Assembly: GCA_004335835.1 (NCBI GenBank) | Contig: RWJK01001932.1 | Coordinates: 123,209 to 187,208 of the forward strand | Source: Scenedesmus sp. ARA3 | Lineage: Eukaryota; Chlorophyta; Chlorophyceae; Sphaeropleales; Scenedesmaceae | Direction of reading: 5' to 3' | Length of the DNA stretch: 64,000 bases | Part shown: piece after piece, positions 25,207-36,513 of the stretch | Position numbering within the stretch: position 1 is the first letter of the stretch | How the letters are laid out: the number at the start of each line of letters is the position of its first letter | Program-made: the position numbers and the translations under genes | The notes under the pieces: model-generated | Database searches by the model: none | Seen by the model: only the letters and a program-made list of their open reading frames with translations | What the model was told of the DNA's origin: nothing

Positions 25207-27455
25207 GGAGGCCTGGGAGGGTTTGCTGGCATGGATGTGTGCGCAACTGGCTGGTGTGCGCATGTGCAGCCATATGAAGCAGCTGTGTGGGCGCTCTTTG
25301 GGTAAGTGGCGGCGCATCATGCATGAGTTTGGGTACGGGGTTATAGGTGGTTGGTGCCTTGCTGCGTGGGCAGGCCTGTAGACGGTATTATTGGGTTGCA
25401 GAGCGTGCCCAATGACGGCTAACTCGTTTTCCAATGCCTGAGGGTGTTTTTTTCCGTGCAGGCTCTGCTTTTCATGCAAAGCATCGACTTGGCTGCATGC
25501 CTCAACTGCTGCGCAGGTTGCTTGCTGCTGATATGTTGCTTGTCTGCGAACAGCCAGTGCTGTGCAGTGTAAGCTGATGTTATGGCTTGTCAAATGCTGT
25601 CTTGAACTGTGTTATCTGGAGCTATGCTTTGGGGTCGTGACAAGGCCAATATGAAACGGTGCTGCGCTCGTGCAGGACAAGCTGTTTGTAGTGCTGTGCT
25701 GTGCGCAGCCCCTGTGTTCAGCTCGTTTTCTTGCAAAATCCCTGCTCTCTTACTTTGGTATGCTTGTTCTCTGCTTGTACAACAGCATGAGCTACTGCTG
25801 CTCTCCATCGTATGCTGAAGCAGGTTGCAGCCGTGACAGCATTGCTATCGCCATAGCAACCTTGGCGCTGCTGCGCAATGGGCCAGCACGTCAAGGGCCC
25901 ACATCCGGCATGTTTCATCTATTTACTACAATTCATGTTGCCTGCTTTGGACTCAGTCCTGCAAGCACTGTACACCCTGTGTGTTGGCTGCTTCATGCGC
26001 GGCACATCAAGTAGTTGCCTCCCAGCTGCAGTGGCAGGCTGTGGTCTACTGTGTTCTTGGTCGCTTTGTGTGGTGTGAGACAGCCTCGTCAGCACAGAGG
26101 GCCACCCACAATGCATTGATTCATTCTACAGGAGCTGTTGCTGCGCCTCAGCTGGTTCGTGGTTAAAGCATAGTTGAATACAAACTTAGATAGTGCAGGA
26201 TGCAGCACAGGTGTCAGTGATTGCTGTTTTGAAGTATTGGGCCCCATTGGATGGCTCCTGTCTTCCTCTGTGTGCCTTGCTGGCTTGTCATCAGGTTACC
26301 AATCAAGCCCGGCTATGGGCCATAGCGTGACACCATTGACCCTGCGCCGCACTGGAGCGCCAGGCGTGTGTAGCAGAGGGCATATTCTGCATGCCGCAGA
26401 GCTTCTGGAAAAGTCTTCTGCTGTGCCTGGCTTTGTGTTGTGCACGGGTGCCTGCCCGGCGGTGACGTCCAACACGTGTGTGTACATGTGAACCATCGGC
26501 ATCATGCAGACATGGTGTTGTTTGCCCGGCAAGCTGTGCTTGTTCCACCAAGTTCGAGGAGTAGCATGCAACTGCCAAGGTGAAACACGGCACATGCTCA
26601 ACCTGTTTGGTGTAGCGCTGCATGCAAGCTGACCCTGACCGTCAGGACGTGACGTCATGGACATGTAACACAATCAACATCCACTTGTGTTTCCATAATG
26701 ATCCCTTGCTCCTGCTGATCAGCTGCCGGCCACATGCGGCAGATAGCTGCTTGCACCAGATGCTTAGCAGCGGGCCCCTGGGGCTAGAAGTTGATACCCA
26801 CTGGGCTGGCAGCAAGCTAGGCCTAGGTCTCATCAGGCTGCCTGGCTTGACCTTCGTGTACGGTGTGGATGAAGCATAGGTAGTCCCACAGCAAATGTGG
26901 AGGCTGTTTCTAGTCTTCAGCTTTGACTGCTGCTGTTTGCAGCTGCGGTACAATCAATGTACAGCCATCATTCCAGCATGATGCTGGCTGTACACTACAG
27001 ACTGCACTGCTGTGCGACAGCTACAGCACCTGCAGGACACATTCGGAACATTGCTTTACTTCAGTAACGCCGAGCTGTGGTATGGAACAGGTTGTTCTCA
27101 CAGGCTGTGCAGGGGTCGACACAAGCAGTGGTAACCTGCCACGTGGTGACCTGGCAGCATCGTTGTCACTGACATATCTCAGAGAGATAGCGCCAAGGTT
27201 GCGATCCCCCGGCCATCCACTGGGACTCGACCCACTCGGAGCGAATTGAAGAATCCTTTCTGCGGTGAAGGAAGGCCATGAAGTGTTCACCTCCTCATCA
27301 AGGACAGCAGCTGCAACTACAGGCTCGCAATTGCCCGCTCGATTACGACGTACTCTGCCAGTTGAAGATTACAGCTACAAAAACAAACGTTAACAGTAGC
27401 TGCACCTCCATGGCCCTGCCACCAAACAGTAATTGAGCAGCAGCTCCACTCAACC
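25207..27455. other. Intergenic region between the OSCA-like and TBC genes
   Basis: About 2.2 kb with no supportable gene. It should contain the OSCA-like 3' UTR and the TBC promoter. Two TGTAA motifs occur, at 25568 and 26664. Confidence 0.55.
25568..25572 (+). terminator. TGTAA poly(A) signal, OSCA-like gene
   Basis: First TGTAA after the stop codon, 362 bases downstream; assigned by motif and distance only. Confidence 0.4.
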
Positions 27456-29922
27456 ATGCCAAGCAAAGCTCACAACCAGCAGTACTTGCTGGGGCTTGGG
27501 GCTGCAGGAGCAGTAGCAGTCATTGCAGCTTCTGCGTTAGCTGTTGCTGTCTCCAGGCGACGCAGGCAAGTCTTACTACTGGATGACAGTTGCGACAGTT
27601 GCAGGATGACCTGGAGCAGGCCTGCGCTGCTTCGCACGGCATGCTGCTCAGCACCTACTGTGTTCCTGCAGGCAGCCATATTCCAAGTTGGAGTGGGAAG
27701 GAGCACTGGAAGAGATAGGCGAGATCAGGGACTTTGATGGCATCGTTGATCGGATAGCAGATGAGGTAAGGCGTGCGCAGCAACTGCAGTCCTGATGCCG
27801 CTCAATAGCAGCAGCTTGTCCCTATAACATGCACTGCCGTGCCTGCCTGTGCAGGGTCTGGAGCCCGCCATCCGGCCTGATGTGTGGCCATTTCTGCTGG
27901 AGGTGTTTGACCCCGCTTCACACTACCAGCAGCGGCAGGCGCAGCACCAGCTGATGCTGCGGCAGTACCAGCAGCTGCTGCTGCAGTGCCAGGTGCGGAT
28001 GGGCGCACGGGGCATGCTGGCACATGCCTGAGCAACAGCTGCTGCTGGCCTTGGCAGCACGCACGCGCTTGCAACATCCGCTTGTGTCATTTTGCAGCTT
28101 GCATGAGCTTGTCTGTCACTGATTAGTCACTGGAATAGTCACTGAGTAGTCACTGAATAGTAACTGAAGAGTTACTGAATAGTCTGTCTCTGAATAGTGT
28201 CACACATATTTGAGAAGGGGCCACAGGAGTGTGACATAGTGCTGTTGCCGTGCTGTCCACATTCATCGTGTTGCCAGGCGTATGAGGCAGCGCTCAAGGA
28301 GTCCTTGCGCCCCTCCTCACCATCAGCAGCAGGCGGCGGCGCGCAGCAACAGCAGCAGCCACAGCAGCAGCAGCAGCAGCAGGTGCAGAGTCAGCTGCCT
28401 GAGCAGGTGCGGCAGTTTGCAGAGGCGCACCGCCTGATTGTCATCGATGCAGTGCGCACAGATTTCCAGAAGCACACCGCCTGCCTAGCCTCCCTGTATG
28501 GCGACACATCCGGCTTCTGCAGCAGCAGCAGCAGCTCCGGCGGCAGCATCAGTGCTGCTGCAGCAGCCGCAGCCAGCAGCCTCGCAGCGCGGCCCAGCGT
28601 TGCTGCAGTGGCCAGTTTACTGAGCCAAGGCCTCAGCAGCTTGCAGCAGTACTGGCTGGGCAGCTTGCTAGGGGGGCAGGCTGCTGCGTGGGGCCACAGC
28701 CAGGCGCTGTGGGTGTCTGAGGCGGCGCAGCGAGTGCTGGAGAGCTGCGGGCACATGGGCGAGGACAGCAAGCGGCAAGCGTGCCGCATGATCGCAATGC
28801 TGTCCGCGTACGCGCTGCATGACCCTGACACAGGCTACTGCCAGGGGTAGGTGCTGCAGGCGCTCTGCGCTGCTGTTTGGTCACCTGTCCTTGGGCCAGC
28901 AGTGATTCCTTGACGCTGCCTTTTGAGTGGCGCCAGCAGCTGGTTGAAAGGCACATGGTTATCTTGCTGTGTGCTTTGTCGCTTGCGTTCAGCTCGGGGC
29001 TATTCCTTGCAACTGGTCTGTCAGCTGCTGCTGGCTGTGTGCCCGCTGCTGCTGCTGCTGCAGGATGTCTGACCTGCTGCTGCCGTTTGTGCTGCTCATG
29101 GAAGATGACGCGCTGGCCTTCTGGTGCTTTGTGTCGCTCATGCAGCGGCAGAACCTGCGCCGCAACTTTGCTGCTGATGAGAGCGGCATCTTTGCGCAGC
29201 TGCGCTGCCTAGGGCAGGTGCGGGCCATGCAGCAGTGGCACGCGGTGTTGTGAAAACACAGTATTTGATAACGGGGCTCATGTTGCAGCTGCAGCTCCAG
29301 CAGCAGTGGAACGATTGTGGTTGGCTTAGCAATTACCAGTGTGTTGCCAGTACATGTGCATGTTCCCAGCAGTACATAACTCCTGCAACACATACTGCAG
29401 TCTTTGCGCCAGCTGCCTTTACAGCAGCAACAACAGGTACAGCTGCAGCGCGATCATGCTTTCTTCTGAAGCCGTGTGGTGTGGGGATCGCCTGCTGTGC
29501 TGCTGCTTATCGCTGCTGCAGGTGCTTGAGGTGCATGACAAGCCGCTCATGTTCCGGCTGCACCAGCTGGGTGCCTCCGAGTGCCACTTTGCCTACAGGA
29601 TGCTGGTGGTGCTCATGCGCAGGGACCTCAGCATGGCTCAGGTCAGCAGCAGCAGCAGCAGCAACGGCAGCAGCAGCAGCAGGCGGCGGGACTCGTGTGC
29701 TGTGCTGGTAGTGAGTGATCAGGCAGTGGTGACAGGTGATGCCCTTGCAGGACAGTCAATGCAAGCAGGCTTGTTGCATGCCTGCGCTGTGACAGGCAGT
29801 GCCATTGGCGCACAGGCAGTGAGCAGGATGCTGCTGCTGGCCAGCTGCTGAGAGGGACGCACCCGTGCTGTGCATCCCTGCCAACAGTGCTGTTGCTCCT
29901 TGTGAATTTCTCACAGTTCACG

Positions 29923-29967
<45 letters not shown>

Positions 29968-30482
29968 GTGTGCAGGTGATGCAGCTGTGGGAGGTGCTGT
30001 GGGCTGATGCTTGGCGCCAGCGGCGGCTGGCGCAGGAGTCAGCAGCAGCAGCAGCAGCAGCAGCCACCACAGCAGCAGAGCTGGACAGCGTTGGCTCAGT
30101 TGCAAGCACGGCAAGCATGTCAGACAAGGACAGCCTGGAGCAGCAGGCTGCTGATGCTGGCGTGCAGCTGATAACTGCGCACAGCAGAGGGCAGCAGGCC
30201 AAGGGGGAAGCTCAGCACCCGCATCAACAGCAGCTGTCACAGGAGGGAAGCACGATACGCAGTGGGCTGTTTGTATGGTTTGTGGCTGCCGTTGTCATCA
30301 GCCAGCGCCGCACGGTGTTAGGCCACTGCTGTGACGCAGATGACGTGTTACGGCTGTTTCACGGGCTCAAGCGTGTGGATGTGTGGCAGTGCCTGGCCAA
30401 GGCACGGGAACTGCAGGATGTGGATGCCATGCAGCAGCAGCCACAGCTGCCGGAGCAGCGGTTGGCGGCTGCTGTGGGTTGA
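27456..30482 (+). CDS. TBC-domain Rab GTPase-activating protein, N-terminally membrane-anchored
   Basis: Seven exons: 27456-27565, 27672-27765, 27855-27992, 28278-28846, 29064-29217, 29522-29641, 29976-30482; 563 residues. An N-terminal hydrophobic segment (residues about 10-32, GLGAAGAVAVIAASALAVAV) followed by RRRR looks like a signal anchor. The TBC domain follows: IRPDVWPFLLEVFDP, arginine-finger motif IDAVRTDFQKHT, glutamine-finger motif GYCQGMSDLLLPF, AFWCFVSLM, and the closing helices (LRLFHGLKRVDVWQCLAKA). TBC proteins stimulate GTP hydrolysis on Rabs using these Arg and Gln fingers. The Gln-, Ser- and Ala-rich stretches between the first motif and the catalytic helices recall the split TBC of the GYP7/TBC1D15-17 group; the subgroup is inference. 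Intron 1 uses a GC donor (CGCAG|GCAAGT). Confidence 0.88.
28116..28200 (+). repeat. Degenerate about 12-bp minisatellite in a TBC intron
   Basis: About seven head-to-tail units of the type TAGTCACTGAA with base changes (AGTAACTGAA, AGTTACTGAA, AGTCTGTCTCTGAA), lying in the intron between 27992 and 28278. There are no spacers, so it is not CRISPR-like. Confidence 0.8.
29926..29964 (+). repeat. (CTG)13 before a 3' splice site
   Basis: Thirteen CTG units ending 11 bases before the acceptor (CTTGTGTGCAG) of the last TBC exon. Confidence 0.9.
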
Positions 30483-30903
30483 GCTGCCTGGGAGTGCAGC
30501 CTGCCGCTGGCTGAACGTTTCACGCCACTCTGCTGTGGCGTATCCTGCCATTGGCTCACCACTGAGGGAGTCTTCAGTTTATGTTTTGAACAACAAGCCG
30601 TACGAAGTTTGCAACAACACATATGTGCGTTGTATTTGAAGCCGCGGTTTTGGCTGTTACTGGCTCAGGTGGGGGTGCCCTCAGGGTTGGGCTGACGGAC
30701 ATTTGTCCCTTCCATGCTCCGGGCGTCCACGGCTACTAGACTCGGCACCTGGTAAAACATTGTTGCGTCTTCTGCACGGTTTTTCCAGCTGTGTTGTGTA
30801 CGTCAGTTGCCCTGGAATACATTGACTGAGCTTCGCCACCCGCCAGAAGCACCGATCGCCGCACCTTCCGTGATATACTTTACACCAACAAACCCTAACA
30901 GCC
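30483..30903. other. TBC 3' flank and UGD promoter
   Basis: 420 bases without a gene between two genes on the same strand. The UGD ATG has a strong context (ACAGCCATGG). No TGTAA was found here, so the TBC poly(A) signal is unidentified. Confidence 0.5.
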
Positions 30904-33900
30904 ATGGTTAAGATTGCATGCATCGGAGCGGGCTACGTGGGCGGGGTACGCAGCACAGCAGTTTGGCTGCAACCAACTCAGCGCTGGCAGTGCACCTGCG
31001 GACTGATAAACACTCATGTTTACGACACGTCCTTTACTTTAAACAATTACAGCTATGAGAAGCACCTGATGCCAGCTGCATCAAGCCCCAGCAGCACTGC
31101 CTTAGCAGTTGCTAGTGCCAGCAGCAGCACTGAGCGCCATAATGTTGTGCTTGCAGCCCACGATGGCCATGATCGCCCTGAAGTGCCCAGAGATCGAGGT
31201 TGTGGTCCTGGATATCAATGAAGGTGCGACTTCTCCACGGCAGCAGTGCTGCTGTTACCTTGCACGCTGCATGACTCATTGCGGCAAAGGAGTTGCAGCA
31301 GCAGGAACAGCAGGGCTATCACACGCCATTTAAACTTGCTGCTGCAGACAGGATTGCTGCGTGGAACAGCGACAGCCTGCCCATCTATGAGCCAGGGCTC
31401 GATGAGGTGGTCCAAGAGGCGCGCGGCCGCAACCTGTTCTTCAGCACAGACGTGACCAAGCATGTGTCAGAAGGTGAGCTGCCACCGCCAAGCAACGGGC
31501 AGCCATGGTAGTTGATCAGTGGCTGGGGTGCAACCTGCAGCAGCGAGGCGTAGCGGACGTTTTTGCAACTGCCAGCTTGCATCACAGCAGGAGGTAGCTA
31601 GCTATGTTCCTGCAAGCCTTGGGCGCAGGCAGATGCCTCCAGCAACCCAGGCTGTGCCCGCCACACAAAGCAGGTTCCAATAAATTGCTGCTGTGGTGCC
31701 GTGTGTGCTGTAGCCGATATCATTTTTGTGTCGGTCAACACACCCACCAAGACATCTGGCATCGGCGCCGGCAAAGCAGCAGACCTGAGCTACTGGGAGA
31801 GCGCAGCACGCATGATTGCGCAGTGCTGCAAGGGCCCAGCATTCAAGATCGTGGTGGAAAAGTCCACAGTGCCAGTGAAGACTGCAGAGGCAATCAGCAA
31901 GGTGCGTTGCACTGCACACAGGACGCAGTAACAGATATGCCAGGGCAGGCTTGCCTAACAAGCATCGGAGTGTGCGGCAAGCCTGTCACCAGCAAATGCT
32001 CTTACGTCCCCTAGGCATGAACATTTTTGCCAGCTGCCGGTCTTGCCGCTGGCAACTGCCCAGCTCTGACCTGCTGACTCTGTGTGGATTCTTGAAACCA
32101 TGTTGTTACAGGTCCTGCGCACCAACGGCGACAGCTCTGTGCACTTTGAGATCCTGTCCAACCCAGAGTTCCTGGCTGAGGGTGAGCTGCTGCTGCATTG
32201 TGCTGCACAGTGCATGGTTGCAGAGCAAGGCGTGCGCAGCAGTGCAGAGCAAGGCGTGCGCAGCAGTGCCGTGCTTGCTTCACATAGGCGTCAGAGTGAC
32301 CACATAGGCGTCAGAGTGACCTGTTATGCACGCATGTTCATGACAAATATACTTTTTAAAGCAGCACGGTGTTTTATGCATGTGCGGTGGTAAGCAGTTG
32401 TGCTGCTGCAACTGCTGTTTGCTTCACAGGCACTGCTGTCTCAGACCTAACAGCACCAGACAGGGTGAGCAGCGAAGCCACACGTTTGCATGCCAACGGC
32501 ATGTGCTGAGGATGGACCGCTTTGCTTGTGCAGCACCAAACTGCTGCATGACAACCACCCTGTAGCGCTTCTAGTGTGCTGCAGTTCCTGATAGCAGCAA
32601 GAACTGCGCACACAGAGTGATGTAGGCGCCGCCAGCTCACTGCAGCAGCATGTACTGCAATGAGGCATTATTTCTGCAAGCGCTAGTGTACATCTTCAGC
32701 GCTGTGTTCACCCAGGTTCATGCAGCCAGCTGACCAGGACGCTCATACTGCATGTGCCCTCAATTTCGCTGCCAAATGCTGCTGCACAGGTGCTGATCGG
32801 CGGCAAGGAGGATGCTGATGGGCAGCGCGCAGTGAAGGCCCTGGCTGACGTGTACGCTCACTGGGTGCCTCGCGCACAGATTCTCACCACAAACCTGTGG
32901 AGCGCAGAGCTGGCAAAGCTCACAGGTTGGTGCCAGGGATACGTTGCGACAGCCACCATGCAGTCCTGCGCCGTCCTCTGCGGACGCACTTCATGCATAG
33001 ATGCTTGCGCACACCTCCACACAGGGGTCCTGCAAGACACAAGCTACTACCCACGCTCCACTCTACTCGGATGCCTGCTGGTTTTGTTGCTGCTGCTCTG
33101 CATTGTGCCCGCAGCCAACGCCATGCTGGCGCAGCGCATCAGCAGCGTGAACAGCATCAGCGCGCTATGCGAGGAGACGGGCGCAGACGTGTCAGAGGTG
33201 AGGCACGCGGGGTTGGCTGCTGCTGCAGGACCAGAACACTGGCTCAGCGCAAACCAGCAGGGCATTGCAGGGCTGGGTCAGTATCTAACATTCCTGCATC
33301 TGTTTCCTGCACACCTGACCAGCTGAATGTAGAGGTGTTGGAGACAGCAAGCAGCTGATTAGCCCAACCTGCACCCCCTGCTGCAGCATGCTGTTGTTCA
33401 TATTGCCCCTTGCCGTCACCTGTGCGCAGGTGGCTCGCTCTATCGGCATGGACAGCCGCATCGGCAGCAAGTTCCTCAATGCCAGCGTGGGCTTTGGCGG
33501 CAGCTGCTTCCAGAAGGACATCCTCAACCTGGTGTACATCTGCGAGACCCAGGGCCTGCAGAAGGTGCGCGCTGCTGTAAACACTGTTACTTTCTCTGCT
33601 GACATACAAGCTTGCATGGCATAGCATCGACCTGTGTGCCATGTGCCAGGAGGAGGGATGGGTGCAGCTCTGGCTGCCTGTGGTTGCGGCTGGTCACCAA
33701 AGCACTGCCGGCCTCTGACTGCACGTGCCTTTCCCGGGTATTGCTGACAAATCCCATTCAATGTTGTGCTGGCTGCTGCAGGTGGCTGACTACTGGCGCA
33801 TGGTCATCGACATCAACGACTACCAGAAGCAGCGCTACGTGGAGCGCGTCATCGGCGGCATGTTCAACACCGTGTCCAACAAGAAGATCGCGGTGCGTGG

Positions 33901-35622
33901 CATGCAGCATGATGGGACTCGGCCTGGGGACTGCTGCCTGCAGTCGTTTGTGTTGCCTTGAGCCTTGTGTTGCCTTGAGCCAATCTGTATGGCGGTCCTA
34001 CTCAAGCTGTGCGGCTGGGCCCGCATCCAGTTCGCCACGAGGCTCAGTTTGCCTGGCATGTCTGCTGCGTGATTTGCATGCTTTGTTTTGGATGTGCACA
34101 TGGTACAGCTGTGCGGGTGCATCAGCAATGCTGTAGCTGGCACGTCAGCGCACAGACTGTTGACCGGCGCACAGAGCATCTGGTCTCCCCTACTGCAGCA
34201 TGGCTGCTGAGCTCGACGTGACACCTTGCTTGCTGGTGCCCTGCCTGCTGCGCTGCTCTGCTGGCACCGTACCTGTACACCGTGTCTCCTGCGCTGCCAG
34301 GTGCTGGGCTTTGCCTTCAAGAAGGACACCGGTGACACGCGTGAGACGCCAGCCATCGACGTGTGCAGGGGCCTCATTGCTGACGGCGCCAAGCTCTTCG
34401 TGTATGACCCCAAGGCGAGTGAGGCTGCTGCCATGAGACAGCAAGCAGGCAGCCACAGGGTGGTTGAGAGAGCTGCATGTTGTGTGGCGACAGTGCTGTG
34501 CTTGGAGCATTGCAGGACCAGGATGCATGGCGCGGCAGCTAGTGGCAAGTGCTGCGACTGCAGGTCTTCAGTGTGTGTACCAGGCAGACCTGGCTCCATC
34601 CCTTGGGTGATGAGGTGTATAGTGTGGGAGTCAGCATTGCAGTGCTGGCGCGCAACTGACTTGTCGGCGTGTCCTGCTTGCCCTTGACGCTGCCAGGTGG
34701 AGGCGCAGCACGTGCACTATGAGCTGTCAGCAGCCAAGTTCTCATGGGACCACCCCAAGGGTGAGCGGCGCGGGACCATCAGCACCAGACATCAGCTGTG
34801 TCGTGCAGGCAGCTTGAGCCAGGCATCATGGCGCACCATACAGCTCTGTTGAACGCCTGCGGCTATCAGCCAGTGGTGTTCTAGCAGCAGAGCAGTGCGA
34901 TGACTGTTATGCCACTGCCACCCGCACACGTGCCCACAGCGACAGCAACTCAAAGGCTTCATAGTCCTGCAGCGTGCATCAACGTGCAGTCACACTGAAC
35001 TCCACTGCGCCTACATCCTGCCTTCCCTTTGTGCAACGGCAACACGTGTGCAGCGCCATACGCCAGCGCCAGCCGGCTGTCTTCTGTGTCAGTGGTGAAG
35101 GACCCATATGAGGCCTGCGACGGCGCGCACGCCATCTGCGTGCTGACAGAGTGGGACGAGTTCAAGCAGCTGGACTTCCCACGCCTCTACGCCAGGTGCG
35201 GCATGCGCATGCGTGCTTTGTCATATGTGCTCTGCCAGCAGCGCACAGCACCTGCCATCTACTGCAGCAACATTGGCCATCAAGGGTTGCCTCCTGCCAT
35301 TCAATTATATGGCGTATGCAATTGCGGTGCACTCCCAGCATCTGTACTATGCCGGCACATCATAGAACGTTGAGCACGCTGCAGGCCCGCAGCGCCACAC
35401 TCACTCGCCAGACCACTCAGCAGCATCCACCACTCACAGTAACATGTTGTTCTTCGCCCTGGCTGCCCTTTCACAACACCCTGTCACCACACCCGCAGCA
35501 TGACCAAGCCCGCGTTCATCTTTGATGGCCGCAACATCCTGGACCACGCCGCGCTGCGTGAGTTGGGCTTTGTGGTGTATGCGCTGGGCAAGCCGCTGGA
35601 CCCCTTCCTACGCAAGGACTGA
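30904..35622 (+). CDS. UGD: UDP-glucose 6-dehydrogenase
   Basis: Fourteen exons: 30904-30945, 31157-31223, 31348-31473, 31714-31901, 32112-32181, 32430-32464, 32790-32925, 33115-33197, 33430-33564, 33782-33892, 34301-34414, 34697-34760, 35054-35195, 35499-35622; 478 residues, the normal length of plant enzymes. It oxidises UDP-glucose to UDP-glucuronate with two NAD+ in the cytosol, feeding cell-wall polysaccharide synthesis. Visible motifs: Rossmann GAGYVGG at the N terminus, [33 protein letters not shown], catalytic-cysteine motif [10 protein letters not shown], and the C-terminal NAD-domain [15 protein letters not shown] plus DGRNILD. Exon 6 is only 35 bases. The intron after YDPK uses a GC donor (CCAAG|GCGAGT). 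Confidence 0.97.
32220..32320 (+). repeat. Two adjacent exact tandem duplications in a UGD intron
   Basis: A 24-base unit (GCAGAGCAAGGCGTGCGCAG + CAGT) is repeated at 32220-32243 and 32244-32267. Thirteen bases later the 20-mer CACATAGGCGTCAGAGTGAC is repeated at 32281 and 32301. Both are identical copies, hence young. Confidence 0.9.
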
Positions 35623-36084
35623 GCGGCTGCAGGCGTGCTGCTGTAGATGGGAGTCTCATATTGCAGATGCAGGCATAGCAGCTATGCCAGCTGCTGCAGG
35701 CAGCTGGGCATGTACGCTTCTGCTGGCGAATGGGGCGGAGGACTGGCTGTGTGCTGCGCCAGCGACTGCTGCTGTTGGTTGCTGGGTGTGCAGCTTGGGA
35801 GGAAGGATGGATGCTGACCTGGTTGCTTGTGATCTCGTTTGCTCGTGGAGAGAATGTGCAGCTGTGTCATGCATGCTTGTGCGTGTTGGCAAGCAAGGGC
35901 GTCTGGGCAAGCGAGGGTGCAAGTCTGGCTTGCTGCCGCTGCCATTGCTAGACAGGGTAGGCACTGCTAGATGGGTAGAGTGTATGATATTGTGCATCGT
36001 CGCCTGGCAGATACAGCATTTCACAAACAACGCAATGTGGTTGATGAATGTGCATCTTGATGATGCTTCACCACTTCATGAAGG

Positions 36085-36125
<41 letters not shown>

Positions 36126-36513
36126 AACAAGCAGCTCCAGCAGTGCAGCAAGCATATGAGATGGGGCACCTGCCACCCTTGTAGAATGGCATTGAATTTG
36201 TTCAGGGGTGTAATACGATACGTCCTGTCTGTACGTTGACCTTTGCAGCACAGGTGAGGAGCACAGGTGAGGTAATCTGGCCTGTTGTTGGTACTGCCTC
36301 CTCGGCTTGGCCAGGAGGTTTAGCCATCGAAGAGGTTTTCAAGATAAACATAAAACACAAAATCACGTTACAGTCGCCAGGCGCTTCCAAACACCAGCGT
36401 CCGCCAAGTGTGGTTTAGCCAGAGCAGTCTTTTGCGAGTGCCATATCACTGCTGCTCGGCGCTGGCTTCGGCCTCTTTTCTGGCATCAGCCGTGTTTTGG
36501 AGCAGCTGGCAAG
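35623..36513. other. UGD 3' flank and RPL13A promoter
   Basis: No gene. Contains a (CTG)13 tract at 36087-36125 and a TGTAA at 36209 that could end the UGD transcript (about 590 bases after its stop). Confidence 0.5.
36087..36125 (+). repeat. (CTG)13 tract, intergenic
   Basis: Perfect CTG run between UGD and RPL13A. It may lie in the UGD 3' UTR. Confidence 0.9.

Noticed and set aside
27180..27245. tRNA-like T-arm sequence (GGGTCGAGTCCCA on the minus strand)
   Set aside because: Could not pair an acceptor stem, D arm and anticodon arm around it.
28116..28200. Short regular repeats resembling a CRISPR array
   Set aside because: Units are contiguous with no unique spacers, degenerate, and lie in a eukaryotic intron.
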